NCBI GenBank assembly: GCA_965224045.1
Contig: CBDCYD010000005.1
Location: forward strand, 124,001 to 188,000
DNA length: 64,000 nucleotides
Source: Tectiglobus sp965224045
GTDB lineage: Bacteria > Pseudomonadota > Alphaproteobacteria > Rhizobiales > Hyphomicrobiaceae
Direction of reading: 5' to 3'
Under the pieces are notes generated by a model. That model was not told the origin of the DNA. It did no database searches and worked only from the letters and a program-made list of their open reading frames with translations. How positions within the stretch are numbered: the first letter of the stretch is position 1; every line of letters begins with the position of its first letter. Positions 16,741 through 26,139 of the stretch are shown piece after piece. A program made the translations under genes and the position numbers.

Positions 16741-16985
16741 CAAAGCCTCCAATCTTTCTTCGGCAGTCCTGCGCCGCTGCGCGGCCCCACACATCGCCGG
16801 TAGCTCCACCACCAGCCTGGAACCGCGCCGGAGGGTGGCGTCCGCGATCGCAGCGCCGTCATTTTCCCAAAACCGGCTTCCCAAGAACCGGCACCCGGCG
16901 CTACGGCCTCCAGTCGACAAGACCGTCCGTCGACCAGCCTCTATATCGCTCCCCGCCGTCACAGCCAAACGTCAGGTGCGCTACA

Positions 16986-18380
16986 CTAGCGACGTTCGCC
17001 CGCTTTTCCCCCGGCATCACCACCGGTATCCGGCTCAGTCCGTTGCTTCAAGAAACTGATCAGGGCATCGCGTTTGGCCTTATCGTTGATCCGTTGCAGC
17101 GGCATCTTCGATCCCGGCGTATAGTCATCGGGCCCCAACTCGAACAGCTTCGCAATCGTCTCCTCGGTCCACACGATCTTGAGGCTCTTTAACGCCCGCG
17201 AATACGGATAGCCCGGAAGCGTCCCTGCAGGTCGGCCAAACACGCCATAAAGCGTCGGCCCGGCGCGGTTGGCATCGTCCGGCCGCAACGTGTGGCAAAT
17301 GCTGCACTTGCGCGCGAACTGGCGCTCTCCGAGCGAAATGTTCTTGCTGACCTGGAAGCGGCGAGGAAATTTGCTCGGCACGGTTTCGAACGGCTTGCGC
17401 GGGCTCACCTGCCAGGCGATCGCAAAATCATCGAGGCTGCCAAAGTAGAGCCGCGCGCCCCTGTCGACGAACGCCATCGCCCACACCGGACCCAATGGGT
17501 TGGTATAGGATTCAAGCAGCGCCCAGTCGCCCTGCCGGTACACGCGGATTTCTCCGCCGCCGCCACCGGTTGCGACGAGTCCGGGTTTGTCGAGAACGGC
17601 CAGCGCAAGCACCGGTTTTTCGTGCGCCTTCAGTTTTTCGGAAATGTCGCCGCTGCCGAGATCGTAGATCGCCGCCGTTCCGTCGAGACCACCGAACAGG
17701 AACTGGTTGCCGGCGCCGACCCGCTGCAAGACGTTGATGCCCCAACCGTGCTTGTAGGCGACACGCTTGAGGTCACCGCTCTTCATGTCCCAAAGCCGCA
17801 GCGTCCCGTCGTAGGCGGCCGACAACAGCATGCGCCCATCAACCGTGAAGGCGACGGCATTGACCGGGCCGGTATGTCCCTTGAGCTCGAACACCAGCCG
17901 GCGCTCGGCAACGTCCCATACTCTAACGGTGTGATCCCAGCTCGCGGACGCAATCCGGCGCCCGTCCGATGTCACCGCAAGGCCGAGGATCTTTGCCGTA
18001 TGTCCATCAAACCGATACGCCAGCTTACCGCTTTCCAGATCCCAAAGGTGCACCTTGCCGTCGTCGCTGCCAGCCCATCCGTGGCGGCCGTCGGTATGAA
18101 ACGCAACTGCGCTCACCGCACCGTCGTGATCGTCAAAGCGCCTGATCTGCCGGCCCCGGCCGTCCGTATCGACCTGCCAAAGCATCATGGAATAGTCGAA
18201 ACTGCCGCTGAGGATACGCCCGCTGGCCGGGTCGGCGGCGAGTGCGCGTATCGGCCCGCCGTGCCCAACCAGGTGCCCGGCCTTGACCCGCGCCGCTTCG
18301 TCACCGGCCCGCACAGGTCCGGCCCCGAACCAGGACAATCCGACCAGCAGCGCGCATAGTGCAGGAACCGCCAAAGTCAC
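16986..18380 (-). CDS. WD40-repeat protein fused to a C-terminal c-type cytochrome
   Basis: The N-terminus from GTG 18380 is a typical signal peptide (LAVPALCALLVGLSWFGAGPVRA), followed by seven or so WD40 blades (for example LSGSFDYSMMLWQ, GSDDGKVHLWDL, SASWDHTVRVWDV, SAAYDGTLRLWDM). The last 110 residues are a class I cytochrome c with the haem motif CSICH and a later Met (SKMPLQ) as probable sixth ligand. The frame is open to ATG 18578, but the extra 66 residues are Arg-rich and would bury the signal. It follows the FDH cytochrome b gene and is exported, so it may pass electrons from, or scaffold, the formate dehydrogenase. Confidence 0.85.
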   Translation of the reverse strand: MTLAVPALCALLVGLSWFGAGPVRAGDEAARVKAGHLVGHGGPIRALAADPASGRILSGSFDYSMMLWQVDTDGRGRQIRRFDDHDGAVSAVAFHTDGRHGWAGSDDGKVHLWDLESGKLAYRFDGHTAKILGLAVTSDGRRIASASWDHTVRVWDVAERRLVFELKGHTGPVNAVAFTVDGRMLLSAAYDGTLRLWDMKSGDLKRVAYKHGWGINVLQRVGAGNQFLFGGLDGTAAIYDLGSGDISEKLKAHEKPVLALAVLDKPGLVATGGGGGEIRVYRQGDWALLESYTNPLGPVWAMAFVDRGARLYFGSLDDFAIAWQVSPRKPFETVPSKFPRRFQVSKNISLGERQFARKCSICHTLRPDDANRAGPTLYGVFGRPAGTLPGYPYSRALKSLKIVWTEETIAKLFELGPDDYTPGSKMPLQRINDKAKRDALISFLKQRTEPDTGGDAGGKAGERR

Positions 18381-18590
18381 ATTGACGCAATTGCACCCGC
18401 GCGATTTCTCACCGGCCGCCGCCCGTGCCAGTGCACGCGGCCTCGCCAGCCTGGGCCATGAACGCCCGCTCCCTGCGCGCCCGGCAAAGCCCGTCCGCAG
18501 CACCTGCCTAGCAGCATTTATGGCCCGGCAAGCAGCCATCGTACCAACCACCGAACCGTCACACGACCGCACGAACATGCCCGCTCGCCA

Positions 18591-19937
18591 TTATTCGGCC
18601 GGTTGAACCTGGCCGCTTGGAACCTCCCGGCCCTTGGCCAGTTCTTCCTCCACCCACAGGTCGTGATGTTCGCGCGCCCAATTTACATCGACCTCACCGG
18701 TCGTCATGGCATCGATGGCACCTTGCATCCCGATCGATCCGATGTAGATGTGGGCCAGGATCACACAGATCAGGAACACCGCCATAGCCGCATGCCACAG
18801 CGACTGGTATTGCATCTCCTCGATAGCCGACACTTTGGTCGGCAGATCGAAGCCGAAGCCGTTCAGAAACACGAACGTCTTTTCCATCATCGGAAACTGG
18901 AACGGGAACATCAGCGCCAGTCCGGAAAGGCTGATCGAGACACCGCCGAGGATCACCAGCCAAAATACGATCTTTTGGCCAGCGTTGAATTTCTTGGCCG
19001 AGGGATGCACACCCTTAATCAGGATTCCGCCCCCCTTGAGCAGCCATAGCAGGTCACGTGGATGAGGAATGTTGTGGCGCACCCAGTTCACGAAGATCAG
19101 CACCAGGCCGAGCATGAAAGCAAATGCCACATAGTTGTGGGCGAGCTTTCCGGCATACGCCACGCCTGCGTAGAACTCGCCACCGAAAATCGGGATCAGC
19201 ACCTGTCGCCCATAAAGCAGATTGAGACCGGTAATCGCCAGAACGATGAAGGACACCGCAAGCAGCCAGTGCCCCAGCCGTTCAATTGACGTGAAGCGCT
19301 GGATCATCTGGCCCGACATGCCATGGTCGACACGCAACCGCCCCCTCACCAGGAAAAACAACGCCAGCAAGACCAGCGTCGCACCCATTGCGTAGCCGCT
19401 GTAGCGCGCCAACGGTCCCTGCCGGAAATTCACCCAGGACATGATCGACCCGGCGCCTCCCTGCTGGCGCTCGGCCACCGCTTTGCGGATATCGGCTTCC
19501 GAACTCAGGCGCTGCGGTGTTCCGCGTATCAGCTGTGCCGACTTGTCATCTGGGATCGACACGGTCCCTGCCGCACCTTCGCGCAGGTTGCGCCAGATGT
19601 CGGCCTGCGAGCGCGTCCCGAGCGAACCACCCGGAACCGCTCCCTGCTTGAGAACCTCCGGCGGCACCGACCTGCGCCCGGGTACGGTAACGGGGGTACC
19701 GGCACGCGGCACCGTGCTGGTGGTCGCATTGGCGGGCGGGCGCACTGACGATTGCGCCTGCGCAACGTCCGTGCCGGACACGAAACCACCGGCCAGGAGC
19801 GAGACCAACAGCGCCAACACACCGAACACGCCGAACCAGCCTCCCGCAGGGTGGCTTGTGACCGGCTTGTGCGACGGGCCTCTCGCCCCGGCAAGGCCAC
19901 GACGCACGACGTGCGTGAGATCCGGACAGCTGAACAT
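18591..19937 (-). CDS. Formate dehydrogenase gamma subunit (cytochrome b)
   Basis: This is the membrane subunit that anchors periplasmic formate dehydrogenase and passes electrons to quinone. An N-terminal helix (FGVFGVLALLVSLLAGGF) and a Pro/Ser/Thr/Val-rich periplasmic stretch with DIWRNLREGAAGTVS precede the four-helix cytochrome b: RFTSIERLGHWLLAVSFI, KLAHNYVAFAFMLGLV, FWLVILGGVSISLSGLAL, and LWHAAMAVFLICVILAHIYIG, with His haem ligands. The start is ATG 19937, nine bases after GGAG; GTG 19943 is close by. It lies downstream of the FeS subunit with a gap of about 300 bases. Confidence 0.9.
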   Translation of the reverse strand: MFSCPDLTHVVRRGLAGARGPSHKPVTSHPAGGWFGVFGVLALLVSLLAGGFVSGTDVAQAQSSVRPPANATTSTVPRAGTPVTVPGRRSVPPEVLKQGAVPGGSLGTRSQADIWRNLREGAAGTVSIPDDKSAQLIRGTPQRLSSEADIRKAVAERQQGGAGSIMSWVNFRQGPLARYSGYAMGATLVLLALFFLVRGRLRVDHGMSGQMIQRFTSIERLGHWLLAVSFIVLAITGLNLLYGRQVLIPIFGGEFYAGVAYAGKLAHNYVAFAFMLGLVLIFVNWVRHNIPHPRDLLWLLKGGGILIKGVHPSAKKFNAGQKIVFWLVILGGVSISLSGLALMFPFQFPMMEKTFVFLNGFGFDLPTKVSAIEEMQYQSLWHAAMAVFLICVILAHIYIGSIGMQGAIDAMTTGEVDVNWAREHHDLWVEEELAKGREVPSGQVQPAE

Positions 19938-20241
19938 GAACACGAACTCCGATTTCGCTCACCGCGGCCGGCCCAACCGGTTTGCGCCCGCCGCCCCCAA
20001 CCGGCCCGTCGCAAGACGCAGCCGGCCTCGTGAATCAATGCAGGAATGATGGCGTTCGACAACCCGCACGGCGGAACGGAAAAGCTCCGCCCCGCCCGCG
20101 TGAGCTAAACGGCACGATCCTGTCTGCACGTTGGCCCGCATCTTTCGAGATCCGGGCCGACCGGGCAACGCTGCGACCGAACCGGCAGCGCGAACCTCGC
20201 CCGCCTTCGGCCCCGCCGTCGCCCTTGCTGGCAAGCCGCGC

Positions 20242-20835
20242 TTAACCGGCCTTGCCCTGGTAGGCCTTGCCCCAGCCCCAGGCACCGGAGCCGAACCCGC
20301 GGGCAACGACCCGCTCGCGGTAGATGTTGGAGACAACGTCCCCGTCACCGGCGAGCAGCGCCTTGGTCGAGCACATTTCCGCACACAGCGGCAGCTTGCC
20401 CTCGGCCAGGCGGTTACGGCCGTACTTCTTGAACTCCTCCGAGGACATGTTCTCTTCCGGGCCACCGGCACAGAAGGTGCACTTGTCCATCTTGCCGCGG
20501 CTGCCGAAGTTGCCGACCTGCGGGAACTGCGGCGCACCGAACGGGCATGCATAAAAGCAATACCCGCAGCCGATGCACAGATCCTTGGAGTGGAGAACCA
20601 CACCGTCGTCGGTCTGGTAGAAGCAGTCGACCGGGCACACCGCCATGCACGGCGCATCCGAGCAGTGCATGCAGGCAACCGAGATCGAGCGCTCACCCGG
20701 CTTGCCGTCGTTGATGGTAACGACGCGCCGCCGGTTCACACCCCACGGCACCTCGTTCTCGTTCTTGCATGCGGTGACGCACGCGTTGCATTCGATGCAG
20801 CGCTCTGCGTCACAGAGAAACTTCATCCGAGCCAT
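20242..20835 (-). CDS. fdh3B: Formate dehydrogenase FDH3 beta (FeS) subunit
   Basis: This 197-residue electron-transfer subunit has four [4Fe-4S] clusters: CIECNACVTACKNENEV, CMHCSDAPCMAVCPVDC, CIGCGYCFYACPFGAP and CTFCAGG. This is the FDH3 beta type, which lacks the long C-terminal helix of E. coli FdnH. ATG 20835 follows AAGGAGACGCACAA; the catalytic subunit ends 12 bases upstream, so they are one transcript. It relays electrons from the catalytic subunit to the cytochrome b. It lies next to about 300 bases without a gene (19938-20241). Confidence 0.93.
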   Translation of the reverse strand: MARMKFLCDAERCIECNACVTACKNENEVPWGVNRRRVVTINDGKPGERSISVACMHCSDAPCMAVCPVDCFYQTDDGVVLHSKDLCIGCGYCFYACPFGAPQFPQVGNFGSRGKMDKCTFCAGGPEENMSSEEFKKYGRNRLAEGKLPLCAEMCSTKALLAGDGDVVSNIYRERVVARGFGSGAWGWGKAYQGKAG

Positions 20836-20847
20836 TTGTGCGTCTCC

Positions 20848-23727
20848 TTATGCGCGTGAGATCTTACACAGGGTTGCCTTGGTCTCCTGCATGTTGGTGA
20901 CCGAGTCGTACCCGTAGGTTTGTGCAGTGTTGGAAGCTTCACCGAGGACATAGGGATCGGCACCTTTCGGATACTTGTCCCTTTGGTCGACGCCCTGGAA
21001 GTGACCGCCGAAGTGGAACGGCATGAAGGCGACGCCCTTGCCGACCCGCTCGGTAACCATGGCCATGACCTTGACCTTGCCCTTTTCCGGGCCTTCGACC
21101 CAGACCATCTCACCATCCTTGATGCCGAGATTGTTGGCGTCGACCGGATTGACCTCCACGAACATGTTCTGCTGGAGTTCCGCCAGCCACGGGTTCGAGC
21201 GTGACTCGTCCCCGCCGCCCTCGTATTCCACCAAACGACCGGATGTCAGAATGATCGGATACTCTTTCGAGAAATCCTGCTTCTGAATCGACTCGTATCG
21301 GGTCGGCAGACGATACATCTTCCGATCCTTGTAGGTGGCATACTTGTCGAGCAGATCGCGCCGGTTGGTATAGAGCGGTTCGCGGTGCGTCGGAATCGGA
21401 TCAGGGAAGTTCCACACCACGGTGCGGGCCTTCGCGTTCCCGAACGGTGCACAGCCGTGCTTGATCGCAACCCGCTGGATACCGCCTGAAAGGTCGGTCT
21501 TCCAGTTGGTCTTGTCACCGGCCACCTTTTCGATCGCCTGGCGCTCTTCATCCGTGAGATCACCGTCCCAGCCGAGCTTCTTGAGCATCGCCATGGTGAA
21601 TTCCGGATAACCGTCCTGGATTTCCGATCCGACCGGATAGGAACCCTCGGCAAGAAGGTTTTCGCCGTTGCGCTCGACACCGAAACGCGCCCGGAAGCAC
21701 AGCCCGCCTTCGGCGACCGGCTTCGAAGGATCGTAAAGGTTGGGCGTTCCCGGATGCTTCATCTCGGCGGTGCCCCATGCCGGCCACGGCATGCCGTAGT
21801 AGTCGCCATCGACCGGTCCGCCCCTGGCTTGCAAGGTGGTCTTGTCGAAGGTGTGCTGGTTCGCCATGTGCGCTTTGATGCGCTCCGGCGACTGGCCGGT
21901 ATAACCGATCGTCCACATCCCCTTGTTGAATTCGCGGGTGATGTCTTCGATCAGCGGCTCGTCCTTGTCGCTGACCTTGATGTGCTTGAAGATCTCCTTG
22001 TCGAATCCGAACTTCTTCGCGAACTTGGCCATGATCGTGTGATCGGGCAGCGATTCGAACAGCGGCTCGACGACCTTGTCGCGCCACTGCAGCGAGCGGT
22101 TGGATGCCGTCACCGAACCGTAGGTTTCGAACTGCGTCGACGCCGGCAGCAGGTAGACGTTGTCCTTCTTCTCGCTCATTACGGCCGACATCGTCGGATA
22201 AGGATCAATCACGACCAGCAGGTCGAGCTTCTCCATGGCCTTGGCCATTTCCGGCAGACGTGTCTGCGAGTTCGGCGCATGGCCCCAGAACACCATCGCA
22301 CGCACGTTGTCCGGCTGATCGATGTTGTCCTTGGCCTCAAGCACACCGTCGATCCAGCGCGAAACCGGCATGCCGGCCTTCTGCATCAGCTTCTTGTCCT
22401 GGAACCGACCGACCATATAGTCGTAGTCGACATCCCAGACCCGGCACCAGTGCTTCCACGAACCGGCCTTGATGCCGTAATAGCCCGGCAGCGTGTGGCA
22501 CAGGACACCAAAGTCCGTCGCGCCCTGCACGTTGTCGTGGCCCCGGAAGATGTTGGCACCGCCACCGGCACGGCCGATATTGCCGAGCGCCAGCTGCAGC
22601 ACACAGTAGGCCCGCGTGTTGTTGTTGCCGTTGGTGTGCTGCGTACCGCCCATGCACCAGATCAGCGTGCCCGGCTTGTTGGTCGCAAGCGTACGTGCGA
22701 CGCGGCGCAGCTGCGAGCCCGGAACACCGGTTACCTTCTCGGTTTCTTCCGGTGTCCATTTGGCAACTTCACCACGGATCTGGTCCATACCCCAGACGCG
22801 CTGGCGGATGTATTCCTTGTCTTCCCAGCCGTTCTCGAAGATGTGCCAGAGGATACCCCAGATCAGGCCGACATCCGTACCGGGACGGAACCGCACATAC
22901 TCCGTGGCGTGTGCCGCCGTCCGTGTGAACCGCGGGTCGCACACGATCATCGCCGCATTGTTCTGCTCCTTGGCCTTGAGCAGGTGCTGCAGCGCCACCG
23001 GGTGGGCTTCCGACGGGTTCGACCCGATCAGGATCATCGCCCGAGAGTTGTGGATGTCGTTATAGGAGTTCGTCATCGCACCGTAGCCCCAGGTGTTTGC
23101 AACACCGGCAACCGTGGTCGAGTGACAAATCCGCGCCTGGTGATCGACGTTGTTCGTCCCCCAGAACGCCGCGAATTTCCGGAACAGGTAGGCCTGCTCG
23201 TTGTTGTGCTTGGCCGATCCGAGCCAGTAGACCGAGTCCGGTCCCGACTGCTTGCGGATCTCCATCATCTTGTCGCCGATTTCGTTGATCGCCTGATCCC
23301 ACGAAATCCGCTCCCACTTTCCACCAACCAGCTTGGTCGGGTACTTGAGGCGTCGCTCACCGTGCGCATGTTCACGCACCGATGCCCCCTTGGCGCAGTG
23401 AGCACCGAGGTTGAACGGGCTGTCGAAGCCTGGCTCTTGGCCGACCCAGACGCCGCCCTGCACTTCGGCCAGCACGGTACAGCCGACCGAGCAGTGCGTG
23501 CAGACGGATTTCTTAATCTCGATTTTACCCTTGCCGGCGCTGGCCGCCTGAGCCGTTTCAACGCGGCCGCCTCCGCTGGTCACCGCGGCGGCAGCCGTCA
23601 GTCCGCCAACGGCAAGACCTGAATTTCTGAGAAACGCGCGACGATCTATCGTCGTATTCGCCAGCTCTCCTATGGCAGATGACATTCGGGGGCCTTGCGC
23701 AACCCCGCGCATCTTCTTCCTGAGCAT
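20848..23727 (-). CDS. Formate dehydrogenase catalytic (alpha) subunit, Tat-exported, Cys-type
   Basis: This 959-residue molybdopterin oxidoreductase oxidises formate to CO2. A twin-arginine signal (DRRAFLRNSG) lies at about residues 28-37. The [4Fe-4S] site is C76, C79, C83 and C111 (CTHCSVGC ... HCAKGAS), and the metal ligand is Cys201 in ARICHSTTVAG, where the selenocysteine enzymes have Sec; no in-frame TGA is used. The C-terminal molybdopterin-binding domain includes LTSGRLVEYEGGG and KDGEMVWVEGPEKGKVKVMA. The ATG follows GAGGAGACAATC. It is encoded between the small Tat protein and the beta subunit. The mature enzyme would face the periplasm. Confidence 0.95.
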   Translation of the reverse strand: MLRKKMRGVAQGPRMSSAIGELANTTIDRRAFLRNSGLAVGGLTAAAAVTSGGGRVETAQAASAGKGKIEIKKSVCTHCSVGCTVLAEVQGGVWVGQEPGFDSPFNLGAHCAKGASVREHAHGERRLKYPTKLVGGKWERISWDQAINEIGDKMMEIRKQSGPDSVYWLGSAKHNNEQAYLFRKFAAFWGTNNVDHQARICHSTTVAGVANTWGYGAMTNSYNDIHNSRAMILIGSNPSEAHPVALQHLLKAKEQNNAAMIVCDPRFTRTAAHATEYVRFRPGTDVGLIWGILWHIFENGWEDKEYIRQRVWGMDQIRGEVAKWTPEETEKVTGVPGSQLRRVARTLATNKPGTLIWCMGGTQHTNGNNNTRAYCVLQLALGNIGRAGGGANIFRGHDNVQGATDFGVLCHTLPGYYGIKAGSWKHWCRVWDVDYDYMVGRFQDKKLMQKAGMPVSRWIDGVLEAKDNIDQPDNVRAMVFWGHAPNSQTRLPEMAKAMEKLDLLVVIDPYPTMSAVMSEKKDNVYLLPASTQFETYGSVTASNRSLQWRDKVVEPLFESLPDHTIMAKFAKKFGFDKEIFKHIKVSDKDEPLIEDITREFNKGMWTIGYTGQSPERIKAHMANQHTFDKTTLQARGGPVDGDYYGMPWPAWGTAEMKHPGTPNLYDPSKPVAEGGLCFRARFGVERNGENLLAEGSYPVGSEIQDGYPEFTMAMLKKLGWDGDLTDEERQAIEKVAGDKTNWKTDLSGGIQRVAIKHGCAPFGNAKARTVVWNFPDPIPTHREPLYTNRRDLLDKYATYKDRKMYRLPTRYESIQKQDFSKEYPIILTSGRLVEYEGGGDESRSNPWLAELQQNMFVEVNPVDANNLGIKDGEMVWVEGPEKGKVKVMAMVTERVGKGVAFMPFHFGGHFQGVDQRDKYPKGADPYVLGEASNTAQTYGYDSVTNMQETKATLCKISRA

Positions 23728-23793
23728 GATTGTCTCCTCGTTGGCCGGTCAAGGCCATGAAGTTTCAAGTGAACAAAATAAAGGTTGCCGAAC

Positions 23794-23991
23794 CTAGAAA
23801 CGGGAAAGCTCGTAGACCTTGCGGACGTGATCGGTCTCCTGGTAGCGGCCTTGGCCGTCATCGACCGGCGCGGTTTGCGCCTGCGCGCCACCGCTTCCGG
23901 CCACGGCCGCGCCCCCCAGCACCGCACCCGCCCCGGCGAGTTTCAGGAAGCTGCGGCGGTCGGCTTTGACCTCACCCTTGTCCTGCTTCAT
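23794..23991 (-). CDS. Small Tat-signal protein of the formate dehydrogenase operon
   Basis: This 65-residue protein carries a twin-arginine signal (ADRRSFLKLAGAGAVLGGAA) and a short mature part ending HVRKVYELSRF. It matches the short formate-dehydrogenase-region Tat protein family, always found just upstream of the catalytic subunit gene. AAGGAGAAACGAA precedes ATG 23991. The mature part is only about 30 residues, suggesting a small periplasmic subunit or maturation helper; neither is proven. Confidence 0.87.
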   Translation of the reverse strand: MKQDKGEVKADRRSFLKLAGAGAVLGGAAVAGSGGAQAQTAPVDDGQGRYQETDHVRKVYELSRF

Positions 23992-24089
23992 TTCGTTTCT
24001 CCTTGTTGTTCAAGAGGGGCCATTTGCAACCCTCTTCTCCCACTGCCCTTCGAAGTCGAACTCCACCGGTTTTCGTTCAGTCCATGTGG

Positions 24090-24710
24090 TCAGTCCATGC
24101 GGAATGCCTCGGTCTCGATTTCGAGAAACCGCAATCCAACCTCGGCAAGGGCGGCGTAGAGCGCGGACGACGACGCCTCGGCCAGATCGCGGAAGAACAC
24201 GTTCATCCAGGACCCGATGTGGGCATCGAAGAATTCCTGTTGCTGCTGGACGCTGGCCGGTTTGCCGAAACGCCCGTCGATCAGCCCGGCCATCACCTCC
24301 AGCACTCCGGCGGCGTGGTCCTCGGGCTCGCTGACATCCTTGCTGCGCACCAGCCCGAATTCGGCCATGTCGTTACGCAGCTTGGCCAGCGGTTTTTCAT
24401 GCAGAAAGCCCGTCAGATAGTAAGACCCGTAGGGCAGCAGTTCGCCACGACCAACGCCGACGAACAAGGCCTGATATTCCTCTGCCACGGCCGCCGCGGT
24501 CGAACCTCCGGCAACACGGGCGAAAACGCCGATGGCAGCACCAAGCGGCGTCCCGTGGTCAGCGCCTAGAGCGCTGGCGGCAGCAAGGTCGTCGGATGTC
24601 GGAGGCTTGGAAAGGAATTTCGCGAGCAGCGCATAGATCTGGGAGCGCACCATGTCCTCGTCGATGACGAGATGCGCGTCGTCCGCAGCAGACACCGCTC
24701 CGCTACCCAT
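24090..24710 (-). CDS. TorD/DmsD-type chaperone for the Tat-exported formate dehydrogenase
   Basis: This 206-residue all-helical protein has EEYQALFVGVGRGELLPYGSYYLTGF, the conserved TorD-family signature (E-x-LF...G-x-LLPYxSxY), and a C-terminal helix bundle. Such chaperones bind the twin-arginine signal and hold the apo-enzyme until cofactor is inserted. It is first in the leftward operon and about 100 bases from the small Tat protein. The ATG at 24710 is used; an internal ATG near residue 20 is possible. The partner is inferred from position. Confidence 0.88.
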   Translation of the reverse strand: MGSGAVSAADDAHLVIDEDMVRSQIYALLAKFLSKPPTSDDLAAASALGADHGTPLGAAIGVFARVAGGSTAAAVAEEYQALFVGVGRGELLPYGSYYLTGFLHEKPLAKLRNDMAEFGLVRSKDVSEPEDHAAGVLEVMAGLIDGRFGKPASVQQQQEFFDAHIGSWMNVFFRDLAEASSSALYAALAEVGLRFLEIETEAFRMD

Positions 24711-24826
24711 CCAGTGCGTTCCCCAGCAGTTTGCTATTCTTGTTTTGGCGACAGTCTAGTCTCCCGATGCGTGGCTGGCAATTGGCGCACTGCAAATTAT
24801 ATCCATACAAATTAAAGCGTTATAAC

Positions 24827-24842
24827 ATTCAAATATTTGAAT
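24827..24842. promoter_or_regulatory. 16-bp perfect palindrome upstream of the FDH operon
   Basis: ATTCAAATATTTGAAT is a perfect palindrome in the roughly 380-base gap between the chaperone gene (leftward, start 24710) and the ATP-grasp-like gene (rightward, 25095). The surrounding 60 bases are the most AT-rich of the region, with GCGTTATAACATT on its left. It is a plausible operator or promoter core for the FDH operon; the regulator is unknown. The rest of the gap shows nothing recognisable. Confidence 0.5.
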
Positions 24843-25094
24843 ATTTACGCCTCGCTTCAAACGCCCGGCGTCGTCGGAAGGACCGGTCGGGCAACTGGTT
24901 CTACCGATTTGCCTCCAACCGAAAACCGATCCCCCTTTTGTTGGCGTTGCCGGAACAGGTCAGTCGCCGCGACGCCACACCCGCGAAACATGTTTTTATT
25001 TTTGCCCGGGATGCCGAAACGCCTTTGAGATCAACTATATACGACTTGCTCGAACTGCGTGAAACCACCAATAACCAAACTGAGATGGTCCCTG

Positions 25095-26093
25095 ATGTTA
25101 ATCCCACCCGACAATGCCCGTCCGCATGTTTACATCCTGCACGAAAACGACGAATGGGTTGTGCCCCTTCGCGCCCACTTGGATGCACTCGAAACACCGT
25201 ACATTGCGTGGCATCTGTCGGAAGGGACGATTGATCTGAACGCCGAACCGCCTGCCGGCGTCTTCTATAACCGCATGAGCGCATCATCCCACACGCGCGG
25301 CCATCGCTACGCACCGGAACTAACTGCAGCGACCCTCGCCTGGCTCAAGCGTCACGGCCGAACCGTCGTCAACGGCGAACGCGCCCTGCAGCTCGAACTC
25401 TCCAAGGTCGCCCAGTACGAAGCGCTGAAGCCGTTTGCGATCCCAATCCCCGATACGATTGCCGTTGTCGGTCGCAACAACATCGCTGCGGCCGCCGGGC
25501 GTTTCGGCTTCCCGCTCATCCTGAAACACAACCGCGCCGGCAAGGGCCTTGGCGTCAAGCTCTTGCGATCGGCGGCAGCGCTTGACGAGCACCTGGCGAG
25601 CGATGAGTTCGAGCTCTCGATCGACGGCATCACGCTCATCCAGCGCTACATCGAGGCGCCTGCCCCGTTCATCACGCGTGTCGAGTTCGTCGGCGGCAAA
25701 TTTCTTTACGCGGTCCGCGTCGACACCTCCGAAGGCTTTGAGCTATGCCCGGCCGACGTATGCCAGATCGACGACGGCTCCGCGGTCTGCCCGGCGGCGG
25801 CGCCTGCAGAAAAGTTCCGCATTATCGAAGGTTTCGGCCATCCGTTGATACCGGCCTGGGAGGCATTCCTTGCCGCCAACGACATCGCCATTGCCGGCAT
25901 CGAGTTTATCGTCGACGCGGACGGCAATACGTTCAGCTACGACGTCAATACGAACACCAACTACAATCCAGATGCAGAGGCAAGAGCGGCTCGTCACGGT
26001 GCGGCCAGCGGCATGGGTGCGATTGCAGCCCATCTCGCCGGTCTTCTAAGTGCCGAGCTGGACACACAACCGGCAGGTCGTATCGCGGCCTGA
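25095..26093 (+). CDS. ATP-grasp/RimK-like carboxylate-amine ligase family protein
   Basis: The protein of about 332 residues looks like an ATP-grasp ligase: FPLILKHNRAGKGLGVKLL (the first ATP-binding Lys and Gly-rich loop), LIQRYIEAPAPFITRVEFVGGKFLYAVRVDT, and a metal-binding end AIAGIEFIVDADG followed by SYDVNTNTNYN. Family members join an amine to a carboxylate with ATP. ATG 25095 (MLIPPDNARPHVYILHE) is taken as start; GTG 25059 is possible. It is monocistronic between the FDH promoter and a hairpin element. The substrate is unknown. Confidence 0.75.
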   Translation: MLIPPDNARPHVYILHENDEWVVPLRAHLDALETPYIAWHLSEGTIDLNAEPPAGVFYNRMSASSHTRGHRYAPELTAATLAWLKRHGRTVVNGERALQLELSKVAQYEALKPFAIPIPDTIAVVGRNNIAAAAGRFGFPLILKHNRAGKGLGVKLLRSAAALDEHLASDEFELSIDGITLIQRYIEAPAPFITRVEFVGGKFLYAVRVDTSEGFELCPADVCQIDDGSAVCPAAAPAEKFRIIEGFGHPLIPAWEAFLAANDIAIAGIEFIVDADGNTFSYDVNTNTNYNPDAEARAARHGAASGMGAIAAHLAGLLSAELDTQPAGRIAA

Positions 26094-26139
26094 GCCGCCG
26101 ACGTCGCACTTAGAGCGTCTCAGGTTTAGCTGGAACCGT

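Noticed and set aside
16986..18578. Start of the WD40-cytochrome c gene at ATG 18578
   Set aside because: It adds 66 Arg-rich residues ahead of an evident signal peptide; GTG 18380 gives an exportable protein, though the case is not closed.
21754..23622. Open plus-strand frame of 622 codons inside the formate dehydrogenase alpha gene
   Set aside because: The opposite strand encodes a full molybdoenzyme with all motifs; the plus-strand product is Arg/Val/His-rich with no domain.
20848..23727. Selenocysteine in formate dehydrogenase
   Set aside because: The metal-ligand position is a Cys codon (ARICHS); there is no in-frame TGA or SECIS-like need.
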